Shown piece by piece: positions 46,180 through 54,071 of a stretch of DNA of 64,000 nt. Source of the DNA: Panacagrimonas sp052389915 (lineage in GTDB: Bacteria; Pseudomonadota; Gammaproteobacteria; Nevskiales; Nevskiaceae); the NCBI GenBank assembly GCA_052389915.1, contig JBQTHL010000023.1:1-64000 (forward strand), in the 5' to 3' direction. Made by a program: the position numbers and the translations under genes. The stretch's first letter is position 1. Each line of letters begins with the position of its first letter. Under the pieces are notes generated by a model that did not search any database, was not told the DNA's origin, and saw only the letters and a list, made by a program, of their open reading frames with translations.

Positions 46180-46183
46180 GGGT

Positions 46184-46366
46184 TCAGTCGCCCGTGAGCC
46201 GCTTGGTCATGCCGTCGTTGTGCTGAAGTTCGTTCCAGGGCGCATTCTTGGCAACGTCCACAACCAGCACCTTCGCGACGCCCGATTGTTCGACTCCCTC
46301 CGCGACCATGCTGGCCTGCCGGGCCGTGTGGCCTTGTCCGCTGTGAAAGACGACCGCGATCTGCAT
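46184..46366 (-). pseudogene. Truncated flavodoxin/WrbA-like gene
   Basis: A 60-residue frame whose first 50 residues (MQIAVVFHSGQGHTARQASM, then DVAKNAPWNELQHND) are the FMN-binding start of a WrbA/NAD(P)H-quinone oxidoreductase-like flavodoxin. It ends abruptly as GMTKRLTGD before the GST gene instead of continuing into the other three-quarters of the domain. It looks like a deletion remnant, though translation into the GST frame might couple their expression. Confidence 0.7.
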
Positions 46367-46406
46367 AGGGTTCTCCGATAGGGTAGTGGGTGGCCGGGTC
46401 GCGCTT

Positions 46407-46443
46407 GTACCGACAGGTACAGATAAACTATACCGCGTGGTAC
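46407..46443. promoter_or_regulatory. Two tandem operator-like palindromes
   Basis: GTACCGACAGGTAC (46407-46420) and ATACCGCGTGGTAC (46430-46443) are related palindromes with centres 23 bases apart. They lie between the divergent GST operon and TetR gene and probably bind that regulator as a pair of dimers. Confidence 0.65.
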
Positions 46444-46485
46444 AGTGCGTCAACTGGCGGGACTGCCGTTGCGCGAGTTGCATGC

Positions 46486-47088
46486 ATGCCGAGGAAAATC
46501 GAAAGAGGAGAGGCGCTGGACCGGGCACTGACCCTGTTCTGGACACATGGCTACCGGGGCACGTCTATGGACATGCTCACTTCAACGCTGGGCGTCGAGA
46601 AACCCAGCGTGTACGCCTCGTTCGGTAGCAAGCAGAAGCTGTATCTCGAAGCGCTCGACCAGTACCGGCAATGGGTGATCGAAGCGGTCCTGACCTTGCT
46701 GGCCGACGCTGCGAGTGCTCGCGCGGGCATCGATCGAACGACCCGGACCATGATGGCGCGCGGCCGACGCCCTGAGCGGAAGGGCTGCTTTGCGACGAAC
46801 TCGGCGCTTGAGCTTTCGGATGACGATCCCGACGTGCAAGTCCTCGTTCACCAGACATTCGCGGAACTGACCGCGGTGTTCTGCAAGGCCATCCAGCGTG
46901 CCCAGTCCGAAGGCTCGGTGCGGACCGATCGCGCTGCCGAGCTGCTGGCGCAGTACCTGGTCAACGGGATCGAGGGCGCCAGGATCATGGAGCGTACCAA
47001 GGCCTCGAACCGCTCCATGGAAGACGTGGCCGCGCTGAACCTGAGCCTGCTCGATCCGCCGAAGCAGAAAGCAACCCGCGGCACCTGA
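46486..47088 (+). CDS. TetR family regulator
   Basis: A 200-residue TetR: MPRKIERGEALDRALTLFW helix then DMLTSTLGVEKPSVYASFGSK recognition helix near residue 30, with a CFATNSALEL ligand-domain motif near 105 (the TetR_C_6-like group). The start at 46486 gives the normal N-terminal length. It is divergent from the GST operon and followed 21 bases later by an SDR gene. Confidence 0.9.
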   Translation: MPRKIERGEALDRALTLFWTHGYRGTSMDMLTSTLGVEKPSVYASFGSKQKLYLEALDQYRQWVIEAVLTLLADAASARAGIDRTTRTMMARGRRPERKGCFATNSALELSDDDPDVQVLVHQTFAELTAVFCKAIQRAQSEGSVRTDRAAELLAQYLVNGIEGARIMERTKASNRSMEDVAALNLSLLDPPKQKATRGT

Positions 47089-47109
47089 CCCCACATTCTG
47101 GAGAGTCGC

Positions 47110-47811
47110 ATGAGCAAGCCCGTTGCCCTGATCACTGGCGTGGGACCCGGAACTGGCGCGGCGATGAGCCGCCGATTCTCTGCAGGGGGCTATCGGGTGG
47201 CGATGCTGGCGCGAGACGAGGCGCGGCTGAAGTTGCTGGAGAAGGAGATCGAGGGCAGCAAGACTTTCGTCTGCGATGTGACGGACGTGGGTCAAGTCGA
47301 TGCGGTACTGGCGGATGTCCGGCGCGAGTTGGGCGATCCCTCGGTATTCATCCACAACGCCGTCGGCGGCGTCTTCGGAAACTTCCTCGAGATCGACCCG
47401 GCCGTCCTGGAGCGCAACTTCCAGATCAACACCATGGCATTGCTGTATTTCGCGCGTCGACTGGCGCCGCCCATGATGGAAGCTGGGCATGGCGTCATCA
47501 TCGCGACGGGCAACACCTCTGCGTTTCGCGGCAAGGCGAACTTCGCCGGCTTTGCGCCGACTAAGGCGGCGCAACGCGTACTGCTCGAAGCGATCGCGCG
47601 CGAGACTGGACCCAAGGGCATCCACGTTGCTTATCTGACGATCGATGCGGTGATCGACCTGAAATGGACTCGCGAAGCCTTTGCCGGGAAACCGGACGAC
47701 TTCTTTATCAAGCCGAGCGCCATCGCCGACGAGGCCTGGCACTTGGCGCATCAGGACCGTTCGGCATGGACGTTCAGTGCGGAGATCAGGCCTTTTCGGG
47801 AGAATTGGTAG
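47110..47811 (+). CDS. SDR-like protein with Phe in place of catalytic Tyr
   Basis: A 233-residue SDR. The cofactor motif TGVGPGTGAAM near 10 is present, NAVGG replaces NNAG, and the usual YxxxK is FAPTK near 155 to 159: Tyr is Phe. A subgroup of SDRs has this FAPTK, so it may bind cofactor without the classic proton relay. ATG after GGAGAG. Operon with the upstream TetR. Confidence 0.83.
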   Translation: MSKPVALITGVGPGTGAAMSRRFSAGGYRVAMLARDEARLKLLEKEIEGSKTFVCDVTDVGQVDAVLADVRRELGDPSVFIHNAVGGVFGNFLEIDPAVLERNFQINTMALLYFARRLAPPMMEAGHGVIIATGNTSAFRGKANFAGFAPTKAAQRVLLEAIARETGPKGIHVAYLTIDAVIDLKWTREAFAGKPDDFFIKPSAIADEAWHLAHQDRSAWTFSAEIRPFRENW

Positions 47812-47961
47812 TAAGTCGCGACATCAACCGCTTCGGCTTTTGGCCAACCACGAATCGCTTCATCGGCGACCTCGCCCAATTTGGAATAGCAAACAGCAGG
47901 CCTACTTTTCACACGCTCTCGGTACGACGCAGTCGAGTCATGACTCGTGGTGATGCATGAA

Positions 47962-48033
47962 TGCGTATTCCGCGGATGTCGGTCCACGAGTCCGCGTGAT
48001 GTCGGTCCAGGGTTCCGGCGCAAGCCGGTCCAG
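47962..48033. repeat. IS21 left terminal repeat region
   Basis: Three copies of a TCGGTCCA-type unit (ATGTCGGTCCA at 47976, ATGTCGGTCCA at 47999, AAGCCGGTCCA at 48022), spaced by about 23 bases, as expected for multiple IstA binding sites. Confidence 0.8.
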
Positions 48034-48077
48034 TGGAGGGCGGGACGGATGTACTTTGGGTAAGCGGGTGATGCGCG

Positions 48078-48848
48078 TCAATTCGACGATGTGGCTGCCG
48101 ACTTTGTGGTCTTCCTCTTTCGCATCGATTCGCCGGTGAGGTTGAGGCGGTAGCTGTTGTGCACGACGCGATCGAGGATGGCGTCGGCGAGTGTCGGATC
48201 GCCGAGATAAGCGTGCCACTGCTCGACCGGAAGCTGGCTGGTGATCAGCGTGGATTTCTTGTCGTAGCGGTCGTCGAGAATCTCCAGCAGATCGCGCCGG
48301 GTCTGCTCGGTGAGCGGTGCCAGGCCGAAGTCGTCGAGCATCAGCAGATCGACTTTGGCGAGGTTGCGGAAGAAGCTGGATCGGTTGTTCATCGCGGTGG
48401 CGCGCGTGAGTTCGTCGATCAGACGCGGCAGGCGGTAGAAGCGCACGGTGTGATCTATGCGGCAGGCGGCGTGGCCAAGGGCACAGGCGATCCAGGACTT
48501 GCCGACACCGGTGGGCCCGCAGATCAGCACGTTGAGGTGCTCGGTGATCCAGGCCATGTTCGTGATCGGTGCCAGCGCGGTTTTTTGCAGGCCGCGCGGC
48601 GTGCGCGTATCGAGGTCTTCCAGGCAGGCACTCTGGGTGAGCTTGGCCCAGCGCAAGCGCTGGCCCAGCCGCTGCGCATTGCGGTCATGGGCTTCGTGCT
48701 GGAGCAGCAGGGCCAGCCGGTCTTCGAAAGGCAGGGCGGCGGTGTCGGCACTGGCGAGCTGGTGTTCCAGTGCCGCGGCCATGCCGCGCAGGCGTAGTGC
48801 GTGAAGCTGGTCAAACAAGGGATGCTGTAGCAAGAGGACTCTCCTCAC
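48078..48848 (-). CDS. istB: IS21 family helper ATPase IstB
   Basis: A 256-residue AAA+ ATPase with Walker A GPTGVGKSW near residue 112, Walker B LLMLDDFG near 175 and the family's STLITSQLP sensor segment near 202. IstB assists IstA in strand transfer and target choice. Its start overlaps the istA stop by four bases. Confidence 0.95.
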   Translation of the reverse strand: MRRVLLLQHPLFDQLHALRLRGMAAALEHQLASADTAALPFEDRLALLLQHEAHDRNAQRLGQRLRWAKLTQSACLEDLDTRTPRGLQKTALAPITNMAWITEHLNVLICGPTGVGKSWIACALGHAACRIDHTVRFYRLPRLIDELTRATAMNNRSSFFRNLAKVDLLMLDDFGLAPLTEQTRRDLLEILDDRYDKKSTLITSQLPVEQWHAYLGDPTLADAILDRVVHNSYRLNLTGESMRKRKTTKSAATSSN

Positions 48849-50362
48849 TGGTAGTACGACGGCCCGCGCAGGTTTTCGTGCGCGGGGATGGATATACCGG
48901 GAAGCGTCGATTGCACCGGCGCCTGGATCAGCGCACGCAGCGTGCGATAGCTGGTGCTGCCCAAAGCGAGCGCACGCTCACAGGCTGCCTCCCGCCGGGC
49001 CGGATCAAAATCCTTGGCTAGGCGCAGAATCCCCAAGCTGCGGCGCAGGGTCTGCTCGGGATGCACGCGGCCGTGCACCTGCTGGCGGATCACGGCGGCG
49101 GTGAAAGGTCCGACGCGCTCGGCCTCACGCAGCAGGCGTTCGTGGGAGAGCTCCACCACGGCTTGATGCTGCGGCGGACGATGCTCGGCGGTCGTGGTGA
49201 AGCTGCCGCGGATGCCGGAGCGCAGGTGGACCGCGATGCGCTGACCGCGATGGAAAATCTCCACGCCACTCACGGTGAGTCGCACATCGACGGTCTTGCT
49301 GATCAGCGCATGCGGGACCGAGTAATACCTGCGCTCGATCTCGACGTGGTAATCGAGATGCACTTTGGCCTTCTTCCACGTCGCGTATTCGTAGGCCGAT
49401 GCGGGGAGCGGGCGCAGCGCGATCTTCTCCGCGACAAACACGCTGGCCCGGCTGCCCTCGCGCTTCTGAAAGGGTTTGGCATTGAGCTCGGCAATCAGCG
49501 CGCGAATCGCATCGTTGAGCGCGGCCAGCGAGAAGAAGGTGGCATCGCGTAGCCGGGCCAGGATCCAGCGCTCGACCAGAAGCACGCCGCTCTCCACCGC
49601 CGCCTTGTCGCGCGGCTTGCGCACCCGCGCCGGCAGGATCGCGAGCGCGTAGTGCCGGGCGAATTCCTGATAGGCCGGATTCAGATCCGGATCGTAGCGA
49701 TCCGGTTTGGTGACCCCGCTCTTGAGATTGTCCGGGACCACGGCGGCGGGGCTGCCGCCGAGGAAACCGAAGGCGCGCACATGGGCGCCGATCCAATCCG
49801 AGGCCGTCTGCGTCCACGTCGCCTCGGCGTAGGTGTAGCTCGAATGGCCGAGCACGGCGACGAAGATCTGCGCCGGCAGGATTTCGCCCGTCGTCGGATC
49901 GACGACCTTCGCCGTCAGGCCCGCGTAGTCCACGAAGAGCTTGTCGCCAGGCGCGTGGGTCCGCCGCAGCACCGCGTCCTGGGTCGAGCACCACGCCCGG
50001 TAGTGATCGCAGAACGCGCTGTACTTACAACCGTCGGGATGCGCGGTGCGGTACTCCTCCCACAGCAGCCGGCGTGTCACGCCCTTGCGTGAAAGCTCGG
50101 CGTGTATGTGAGCGAAGTCCGGCGCCGGAAAGCTCGGCGCCACCGGCGCCGCCGGATACAGGCGCGCTTCCAGCGCGACCTCATCCAACTCGCCAGCCCG
50201 CGGCCACGACAGCTCTGCTTCACGCACGCGACGCAGGCATTCCTGCACCGTCGAACGCGCCACCGACAGCGACGCGGCGATCTGCCGCTCTGACAGCCCC
50301 ACCTCAAACCGGAGACGAAGCACCTCTCGAATCTTGCGCACGGATAACCTCGACTGCGCCAC
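48845..50362 (-). CDS. istA: IS21 family transposase IstA
   Basis: A 505-residue transposase: N-terminal helix-turn-helix (LRFEVGLSERQIAASLSVAR near 20), then the DDE-type rve domain with FVDYAG near 148, VPDNLKSGV near 214 and a later Glu (about 250), followed by the C-terminal Mu-like domain. Full length and undisturbed. Confidence 0.95.
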   Translation of the reverse strand: MAQSRLSVRKIREVLRLRFEVGLSERQIAASLSVARSTVQECLRRVREAELSWPRAGELDEVALEARLYPAAPVAPSFPAPDFAHIHAELSRKGVTRRLLWEEYRTAHPDGCKYSAFCDHYRAWCSTQDAVLRRTHAPGDKLFVDYAGLTAKVVDPTTGEILPAQIFVAVLGHSSYTYAEATWTQTASDWIGAHVRAFGFLGGSPAAVVPDNLKSGVTKPDRYDPDLNPAYQEFARHYALAILPARVRKPRDKAAVESGVLLVERWILARLRDATFFSLAALNDAIRALIAELNAKPFQKREGSRASVFVAEKIALRPLPASAYEYATWKKAKVHLDYHVEIERRYYSVPHALISKTVDVRLTVSGVEIFHRGQRIAVHLRSGIRGSFTTTAEHRPPQHQAVVELSHERLLREAERVGPFTAAVIRQQVHGRVHPEQTLRRSLGILRLAKDFDPARREAACERALALGSTSYRTLRALIQAPVQSTLPGISIPAHENLRGPSYYQ

Positions 50363-50422
50363 CTCGCCCCCTTTTCCGATTGGAAAAAGCGACGAGCGTA
50401 GCGGGGTTATCCCGCATCACTC

Positions 50423-50519
50423 ACTGGACCGGCATGCGGCGGAATCGTGGACCGACATCGCGCGGAATGCTGGACCGACATGCCGCGGAATCATGGACCG
50501 GCTTGGCGCGGAATACGCA
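50423..50519. repeat. IS21 right terminal repeat region
   Basis: Four copies of a TGGACCG(A/G)C-type unit spaced about 23 bases apart, inverted relative to the left end. Together they form the binding array of the right terminus. Confidence 0.82.
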
Positions 50520-50525
50520 CATGAA

Positions 50526-50706
50526 CATGGCAGGTGGCACAGGACCAAAGTGAACCGAGGAATTGGGACGTCGACAACCGGGGCCTGGAATCGACCCTGA
50601 CAAGGGGCGTAAAAGTGCTCCGCGGTTCGGAGGGGAGCCGGGAAGCGCGCAAACGGCGGGCTTTGCAGGGTTTGCTGACTAGAGTTTTGCACGCCCGGTG
50701 GAAGAG
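50526..50706. other. Intergenic stretch between IS21 and tRNA-Ser
   Basis: No supported gene, terminator or repeat was found in these 181 bases, apart from codon-like but unsupported open frames. With the right IS end it makes the longest gene-free interval of the window (about 344 bases from istA to the tRNA). Confidence 0.5.
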
Positions 50707-50796
50707 TGGCGGAGAGGGAGGGATTCGAACCCCCGGTACGTTTGCACGTACGCCTGATTTCGAGTCAGGTACATTCAACCACTCTGCCACCTCTCC
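50707..50796 (-). tRNA. serT: tRNA-Ser (CGA)
   Basis: A 90-base class II tRNA on the minus strand: acceptor GGAGAGG/CCTCTCC, long variable arm (GTACGTGCAAACGTAC), anticodon loop CTCGAAA (anticodon CGA), T arm GGTTCGAATCC and encoded CCA. It reads UCG codons. The gene symbol is tentative. Confidence 0.93.
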
Positions 50797-50867
50797 GCTG
50801 GAGCCAGAGTCCTCAGGACTCCGTGGCCATGCTAGCGTTTTGGTCCCGCTGACGTCGCCCATTTTAG

Positions 50868-52325
50868 ATGATGCCTGCTCAGGCCGCGAGCATTCGCTGG
50901 TCCCGGATGGTTGCCTTGTCGGCGGCCGGCGCCTTGCTGTGCACGCTGTCCACTTGTTCGCCGCGCGTGACGGTGATCGAGCAGGTGCAGGCACTGGGCG
51001 CGCTGCGCGTAGCGACGATCAACAGTGCGACTACGTATTACGAAGGACCGTCTGGCCCGACCGGTTTCGAGTACGACCTGGCGCTAGGATTTGCCGCGCA
51101 GCTCGGCGTTAAGCTGGAACTGGTGCTGGCGACGCGGCGTTCCGAAACCCTGGAGATGGTGCGCAACGGGCGCGCGCATCTGGCCGCGGCCAGCCTGTCG
51201 GTCACGCCGCTGAGCAGTGCGCGGATTCGCTTTTCGCGGCCGGTGCTCACGGTAGTGCCGCAATTGATCTACCGGGCCGGCAAACGCCCGGAGACGCTCG
51301 AGGATATCGGCGAAGGTCTGGTCGTTCCGCGCGGCAGCGCGGCGGCGGAGCATCTGGCGCAACTCAAGCGGACAGTACCGGGGCTCTCCTGGACCGAGGC
51401 CGCGGAGCTGGACACCGAGGAGCTGCTGCAGCAGGTGGCCGACGGCCAGATTGCCTATACCGTCGCCGCATCCGATCTCACCGCTATCAACCTGCGCTAC
51501 TACCCCGCACTGCGCGTGGCTTTCGATCTGACCGGGAAGCAGGACGTTGCCTGGGCTTTTTCGGATGCTCCGGATCGCAGCCTCTACCTGCTCGCGCAGC
51601 AGTATCTCGGCGATATGAGCAAGGCCGATCTGGCGCATCTGCGCGACCGCTACTTCGGGCATGTGGACCAGGTGGATCGTTACGGCGCGGTGACCTTGGC
51701 CGAGCATGCACAAACGCGACTGCCGAAGTATCGCGCGCTGTTCGAGAAGGCCGGGAAGGAGTTCGGGCTGGACTGGCGCCTGTTGGCCGCCATCGGCTAT
51801 CAGGAGTCGCACTGGGATTCTTCTGCGGTGAGTCCCACCGGTGTGCGCGGCATCATGCAGTTGACGACCGAGACCGCGCGGTTTCTCAATGTGGCCAACC
51901 GCGAGGATCCCGCACAAAGCATCAGGGGTGGTTCTCGCTACATCCGGCGCCTGATCGATCTGGTATCGGCCGATGTGCCCGATCCCGACCGTACCTGGCT
52001 GGCGCTCTCGGCCTACAACATGGGCTACGGGCATTTGCTGGATGCGCAGGATCTGGTCCGCTTGCGCCGCGGCGATCCCCGCCGCTGGATCGATGTGCGC
52101 GCGGCGTTGCCGCTGCTGACCCAGCCGCGCTGGTACCAGAAGACGCGCTACGGCTACGCGCGTGGCCATGAGGCGGAAAACTATGTCGGCAACGTGCGCA
52201 CCTACTACGACATGCTGGTCTACATTTTCGGCGATCCGCCGAAGCCGCCGGAGGAGATCGAGGTGCCGAAGCCACCCGCGCCGCCGGTTGAAGAGCCACT
52301 CAACATCCGCACGCCGGTTTTGTAG
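50868..52325 (+). CDS. mltF: Membrane-bound lytic murein transglycosylase F
   Basis: A 485-residue protein with an N-terminal signal segment (LSAAGALLCTLSTC), an extracellular solute-binding-like domain (about 45-270) and an SLT transglycosylase domain starting near 290, with catalytic Glu in GYQESHWDSSAVSPTGVRG. The two-domain order and length are those of MltF. It cleaves peptidoglycan glycan strands to anhydro-muropeptides at the outer membrane. A Pro/Glu-rich C-terminus follows. Convergent with def. Confidence 0.94.
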   Translation: MMPAQAASIRWSRMVALSAAGALLCTLSTCSPRVTVIEQVQALGALRVATINSATTYYEGPSGPTGFEYDLALGFAAQLGVKLELVLATRRSETLEMVRNGRAHLAAASLSVTPLSSARIRFSRPVLTVVPQLIYRAGKRPETLEDIGEGLVVPRGSAAAEHLAQLKRTVPGLSWTEAAELDTEELLQQVADGQIAYTVAASDLTAINLRYYPALRVAFDLTGKQDVAWAFSDAPDRSLYLLAQQYLGDMSKADLAHLRDRYFGHVDQVDRYGAVTLAEHAQTRLPKYRALFEKAGKEFGLDWRLLAAIGYQESHWDSSAVSPTGVRGIMQLTTETARFLNVANREDPAQSIRGGSRYIRRLIDLVSADVPDPDRTWLALSAYNMGYGHLLDAQDLVRLRRGDPRRWIDVRAALPLLTQPRWYQKTRYGYARGHEAENYVGNVRTYYDMLVYIFGDPPKPPEEIEVPKPPAPPVEEPLNIRTPVL

Positions 52326-52330
52326 ACGTT

Positions 52331-52861
52331 CTACTCGTCCTGATCCGGCTCACCGGGAAACAGCACGTCCTGGAAACCAAAGCGCGTGAAGTCTCGAATG
52401 CGCATGGGATAGAGAATGCCGTCGAGGTGATCGCACTCGTGCTGCACGACGCGGGCGTGAAAGCCGTCCACGCTGCGATCAATGGGCTGCCCCTGCGCAT
52501 CGAACCCGAAGTACCGCAGTTGCTGAAAGCGCGGAACCACCCCACGCAGGCCGGGAACCGACAGGCAGCCTTCCCAGTCTTCTTCGATCTCTTTGGAAAG
52601 CGGCGTGAGGACAGGATTGATGAGCACCGTCTCCGGTACGGGCGGCGCATCGGGATAGCGCGGGCTGGACCGGAAGCCGAAGATCACCACGCGCAGATCG
52701 ACGCCGATCTGCGGCGCCGCCAGTCCCGCGCCGTTGAGCGCGCGCATGGTGTCGAACATGTCCTCGATCAGCGCGTGCAACTCCGGCGTGTCGAAGGCCT
52801 CCACCTCGCGCGAGCGGCGCAGCAGTCGCGCATCACCCATGCGTAGCACTTCGCGGATCAT
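52331..52861 (-). CDS. def: Peptide deformylase
   Basis: A 176-residue deformylase with the three catalytic motifs GLAAPQIG, EGCLSVPG and HECDHLDG (metal His/His/Cys plus the catalytic Glu). It removes formyl from nascent proteins. The usual neighbour is fmt; here the neighbour is a ferredoxin gene whose stop overlaps the def start by four bases (ATGA). Confidence 0.95.
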   Translation of the reverse strand: MIREVLRMGDARLLRRSREVEAFDTPELHALIEDMFDTMRALNGAGLAAPQIGVDLRVVIFGFRSSPRYPDAPPVPETVLINPVLTPLSKEIEEDWEGCLSVPGLRGVVPRFQQLRYFGFDAQGQPIDRSVDGFHARVVQHECDHLDGILYPMRIRDFTRFGFQDVLFPGEPDQDE

Positions 52862-53193
52862 GGTTCGATCTCAGGCGCGTCCTTGAGCTTGAGCCGCTCG
52901 ACAATCTCTCCACCGACCACGTGCCGATCGATGATCTCGTCGATGTCGGCCTTGGTCTTGTAGCTGTACCAGACCGCCTGCGGATAGATCGCCAGGCACG
53001 GCCCTTCCTCGCAACGCTCCATGCAGCCGGCCTGGTTCACGCGCGCCTTGCCCGGCCGGTTGAGCTGCAATTGCGCGATGCGCGCCTTGGCGTAATCGCG
53101 CAGTTGCGTCGCGCCCTTGTCGTTGCAGCAGGTACGCGCGCCCGGCGGGCGCTGGTTGTTGCAGAAGAAGAGGTGGTGTTCGTAGTAGCTCAT
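52858..53193 (-). CDS. (2Fe-2S) ferredoxin-like protein, thioredoxin-fold type
   Basis: A 111-residue protein matching the thin-type 2Fe-2S ferredoxin group: four Cys as FCNNQRPPGARTCC and AGCMERCEEGPC. The fold resembles the NADH-dehydrogenase 24-kDa subunit core. Electron-transfer partner unknown. The start at 53193 (MSYYEHHL) is just upstream of the first Cys; the stop overlaps def, suggesting coupling. Confidence 0.87.
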   Translation of the reverse strand: MSYYEHHLFFCNNQRPPGARTCCNDKGATQLRDYAKARIAQLQLNRPGKARVNQAGCMERCEEGPCLAIYPQAVWYSYKTKADIDEIIDRHVVGGEIVERLKLKDAPEIEP

Positions 53194-53320
53194 GCGCCCA
53201 CCCCGAGAAGCATCGCCAGCGGGCAGGGCGCATGAGCTGCGCGGCCGAACACCGCGCCTGCTGGTTCCCACGTTGGGTCTTGTCGGTTGCTCATGCAGCT
53301 ACTTTACCTGCGAGCCCTCC

Positions 53321-54028
53321 TCAGGTCTTACCGAAGCGGTACGACAGGTTGATCGACGTAAAGGAATCGGTGCGCTTGGTGTCGGCGGGTACGTCGCTAT
53401 TGTTACGCAGGGTGAACGACAGCCCCACGAAGATATTCCCGATCACCGAGAGCTTCAGCTCGCTCACCGCTTCGGTGAAGGTGTTGACGAACCCGGCCTC
53501 CACCTTGACCGTCTGCGTGAATCCGCTGGTTTCGGAAATCGTCAACGCATACTTGCCGCCAAGCCGGCCGATGAAATCGTCCTCCTTCTTGCCGGTCACC
53601 TGCTCCTCGGTGTGGCGCGCGCCGCCGCCGATGTCGGCATCGAGGGTGTGCCGGGGCCCCGTCAGGATATGACGCCCGTAGCCGACGCTTTCCACCGTGC
53701 GCTGGCGAAAGCCGCCGAACAAATCCTTTTCGTAATCCACCGCGGCGAACACGAAATTCTTCGGATCGAAGTTGTAGTCCAGCTTGTTGCCCACGGTGTA
53801 GCGCTCCGAGGTGCTGCCCTCGTCGTTGCCGCTGTTGAGCCCAGTGGCGAGAAATGCGTTTTTCCACTGAACGCTGAGGTAATCCAGCGCAAACCTGCCG
53901 TTGAGCGACTGGGTCTCCGAATTTCCGCTGGTGGTCTGCAGCCCCGCCGCCGCTTCTCCTTTCCAGTCACCGGCCTGCACGGCGGCGGGGACCAGCAGAA
54001 GTAGTATGAGCGTGATGCTACGAGTCAA
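53321..54028 (-). CDS. DUF481 family outer-membrane-like protein
   Basis: A beta-barrel-like protein of 235 residues from a TTG start at 54028, with signal peptide (LTRSITLILLLLVPAAVQA). The body is rich in alternating strands and ends with an aromatic NLSYRFGKT-type strand; the QTTSGNSETQSL segment is typical of the DUF481 family. A TTG start is chosen because GGAG lies seven bases upstream and there is no ATG just before the signal. Divergent from the GlcF-like gene by 43 bases. Confidence 0.78.
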   Translation of the reverse strand: MTRSITLILLLLVPAAVQAGDWKGEAAAGLQTTSGNSETQSLNGRFALDYLSVQWKNAFLATGLNSGNDEGSTSERYTVGNKLDYNFDPKNFVFAAVDYEKDLFGGFRQRTVESVGYGRHILTGPRHTLDADIGGGARHTEEQVTGKKEDDFIGRLGGKYALTISETSGFTQTVKVEAGFVNTFTEAVSELKLSVIGNIFVGLSFTLRNNSDVPADTKRTDSFTSINLSYRFGKT

Positions 54029-54071
54029 TGAAATTCTCCGGTCATGCAGGTAATCCGCGATCATAGGGAGC

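Larger units (their letters stand above)
47962..50519. mobile_element. IS21 family insertion sequence, 2558 bp, intact
   Basis: Ends TGCGTATTCCGCG (left) and CGCGGAATACGCA (right) are inverted. The 6-bp sequence CATGAA directly flanks both sides (47956-47961 and 50520-50525), a target duplication. Inside are istA (transposase) and istB (ATP-binding helper), overlapping by 4 bases. Both ends contain repeated TCGGTCCA-type binding motifs. Nothing obvious is interrupted. Confidence 0.95.

Noticed and set aside
47812..47955. Possible gene remnant left of IS21 (minus-strand LGEVADEAIRGW segment)
   Set aside because: Too short and without a recognised domain or start; not supported as a feature.
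47962..48033. Regular 23-base spaced repeats resembling a small CRISPR array
   Set aside because: The repeats are at the end of an IS21 element next to istB, are only 11 bases long, and also occur inverted at the other end. They are transposase binding sites; no cas genes are present.
50707..50796. tRNA-Ser as an attachment site for the accessory region on its left
   Set aside because: No integrase gene, and no copy of the tRNA 3' end was seen near 38-41 kb. The region has an IS21 but not the marks of an integrative island.
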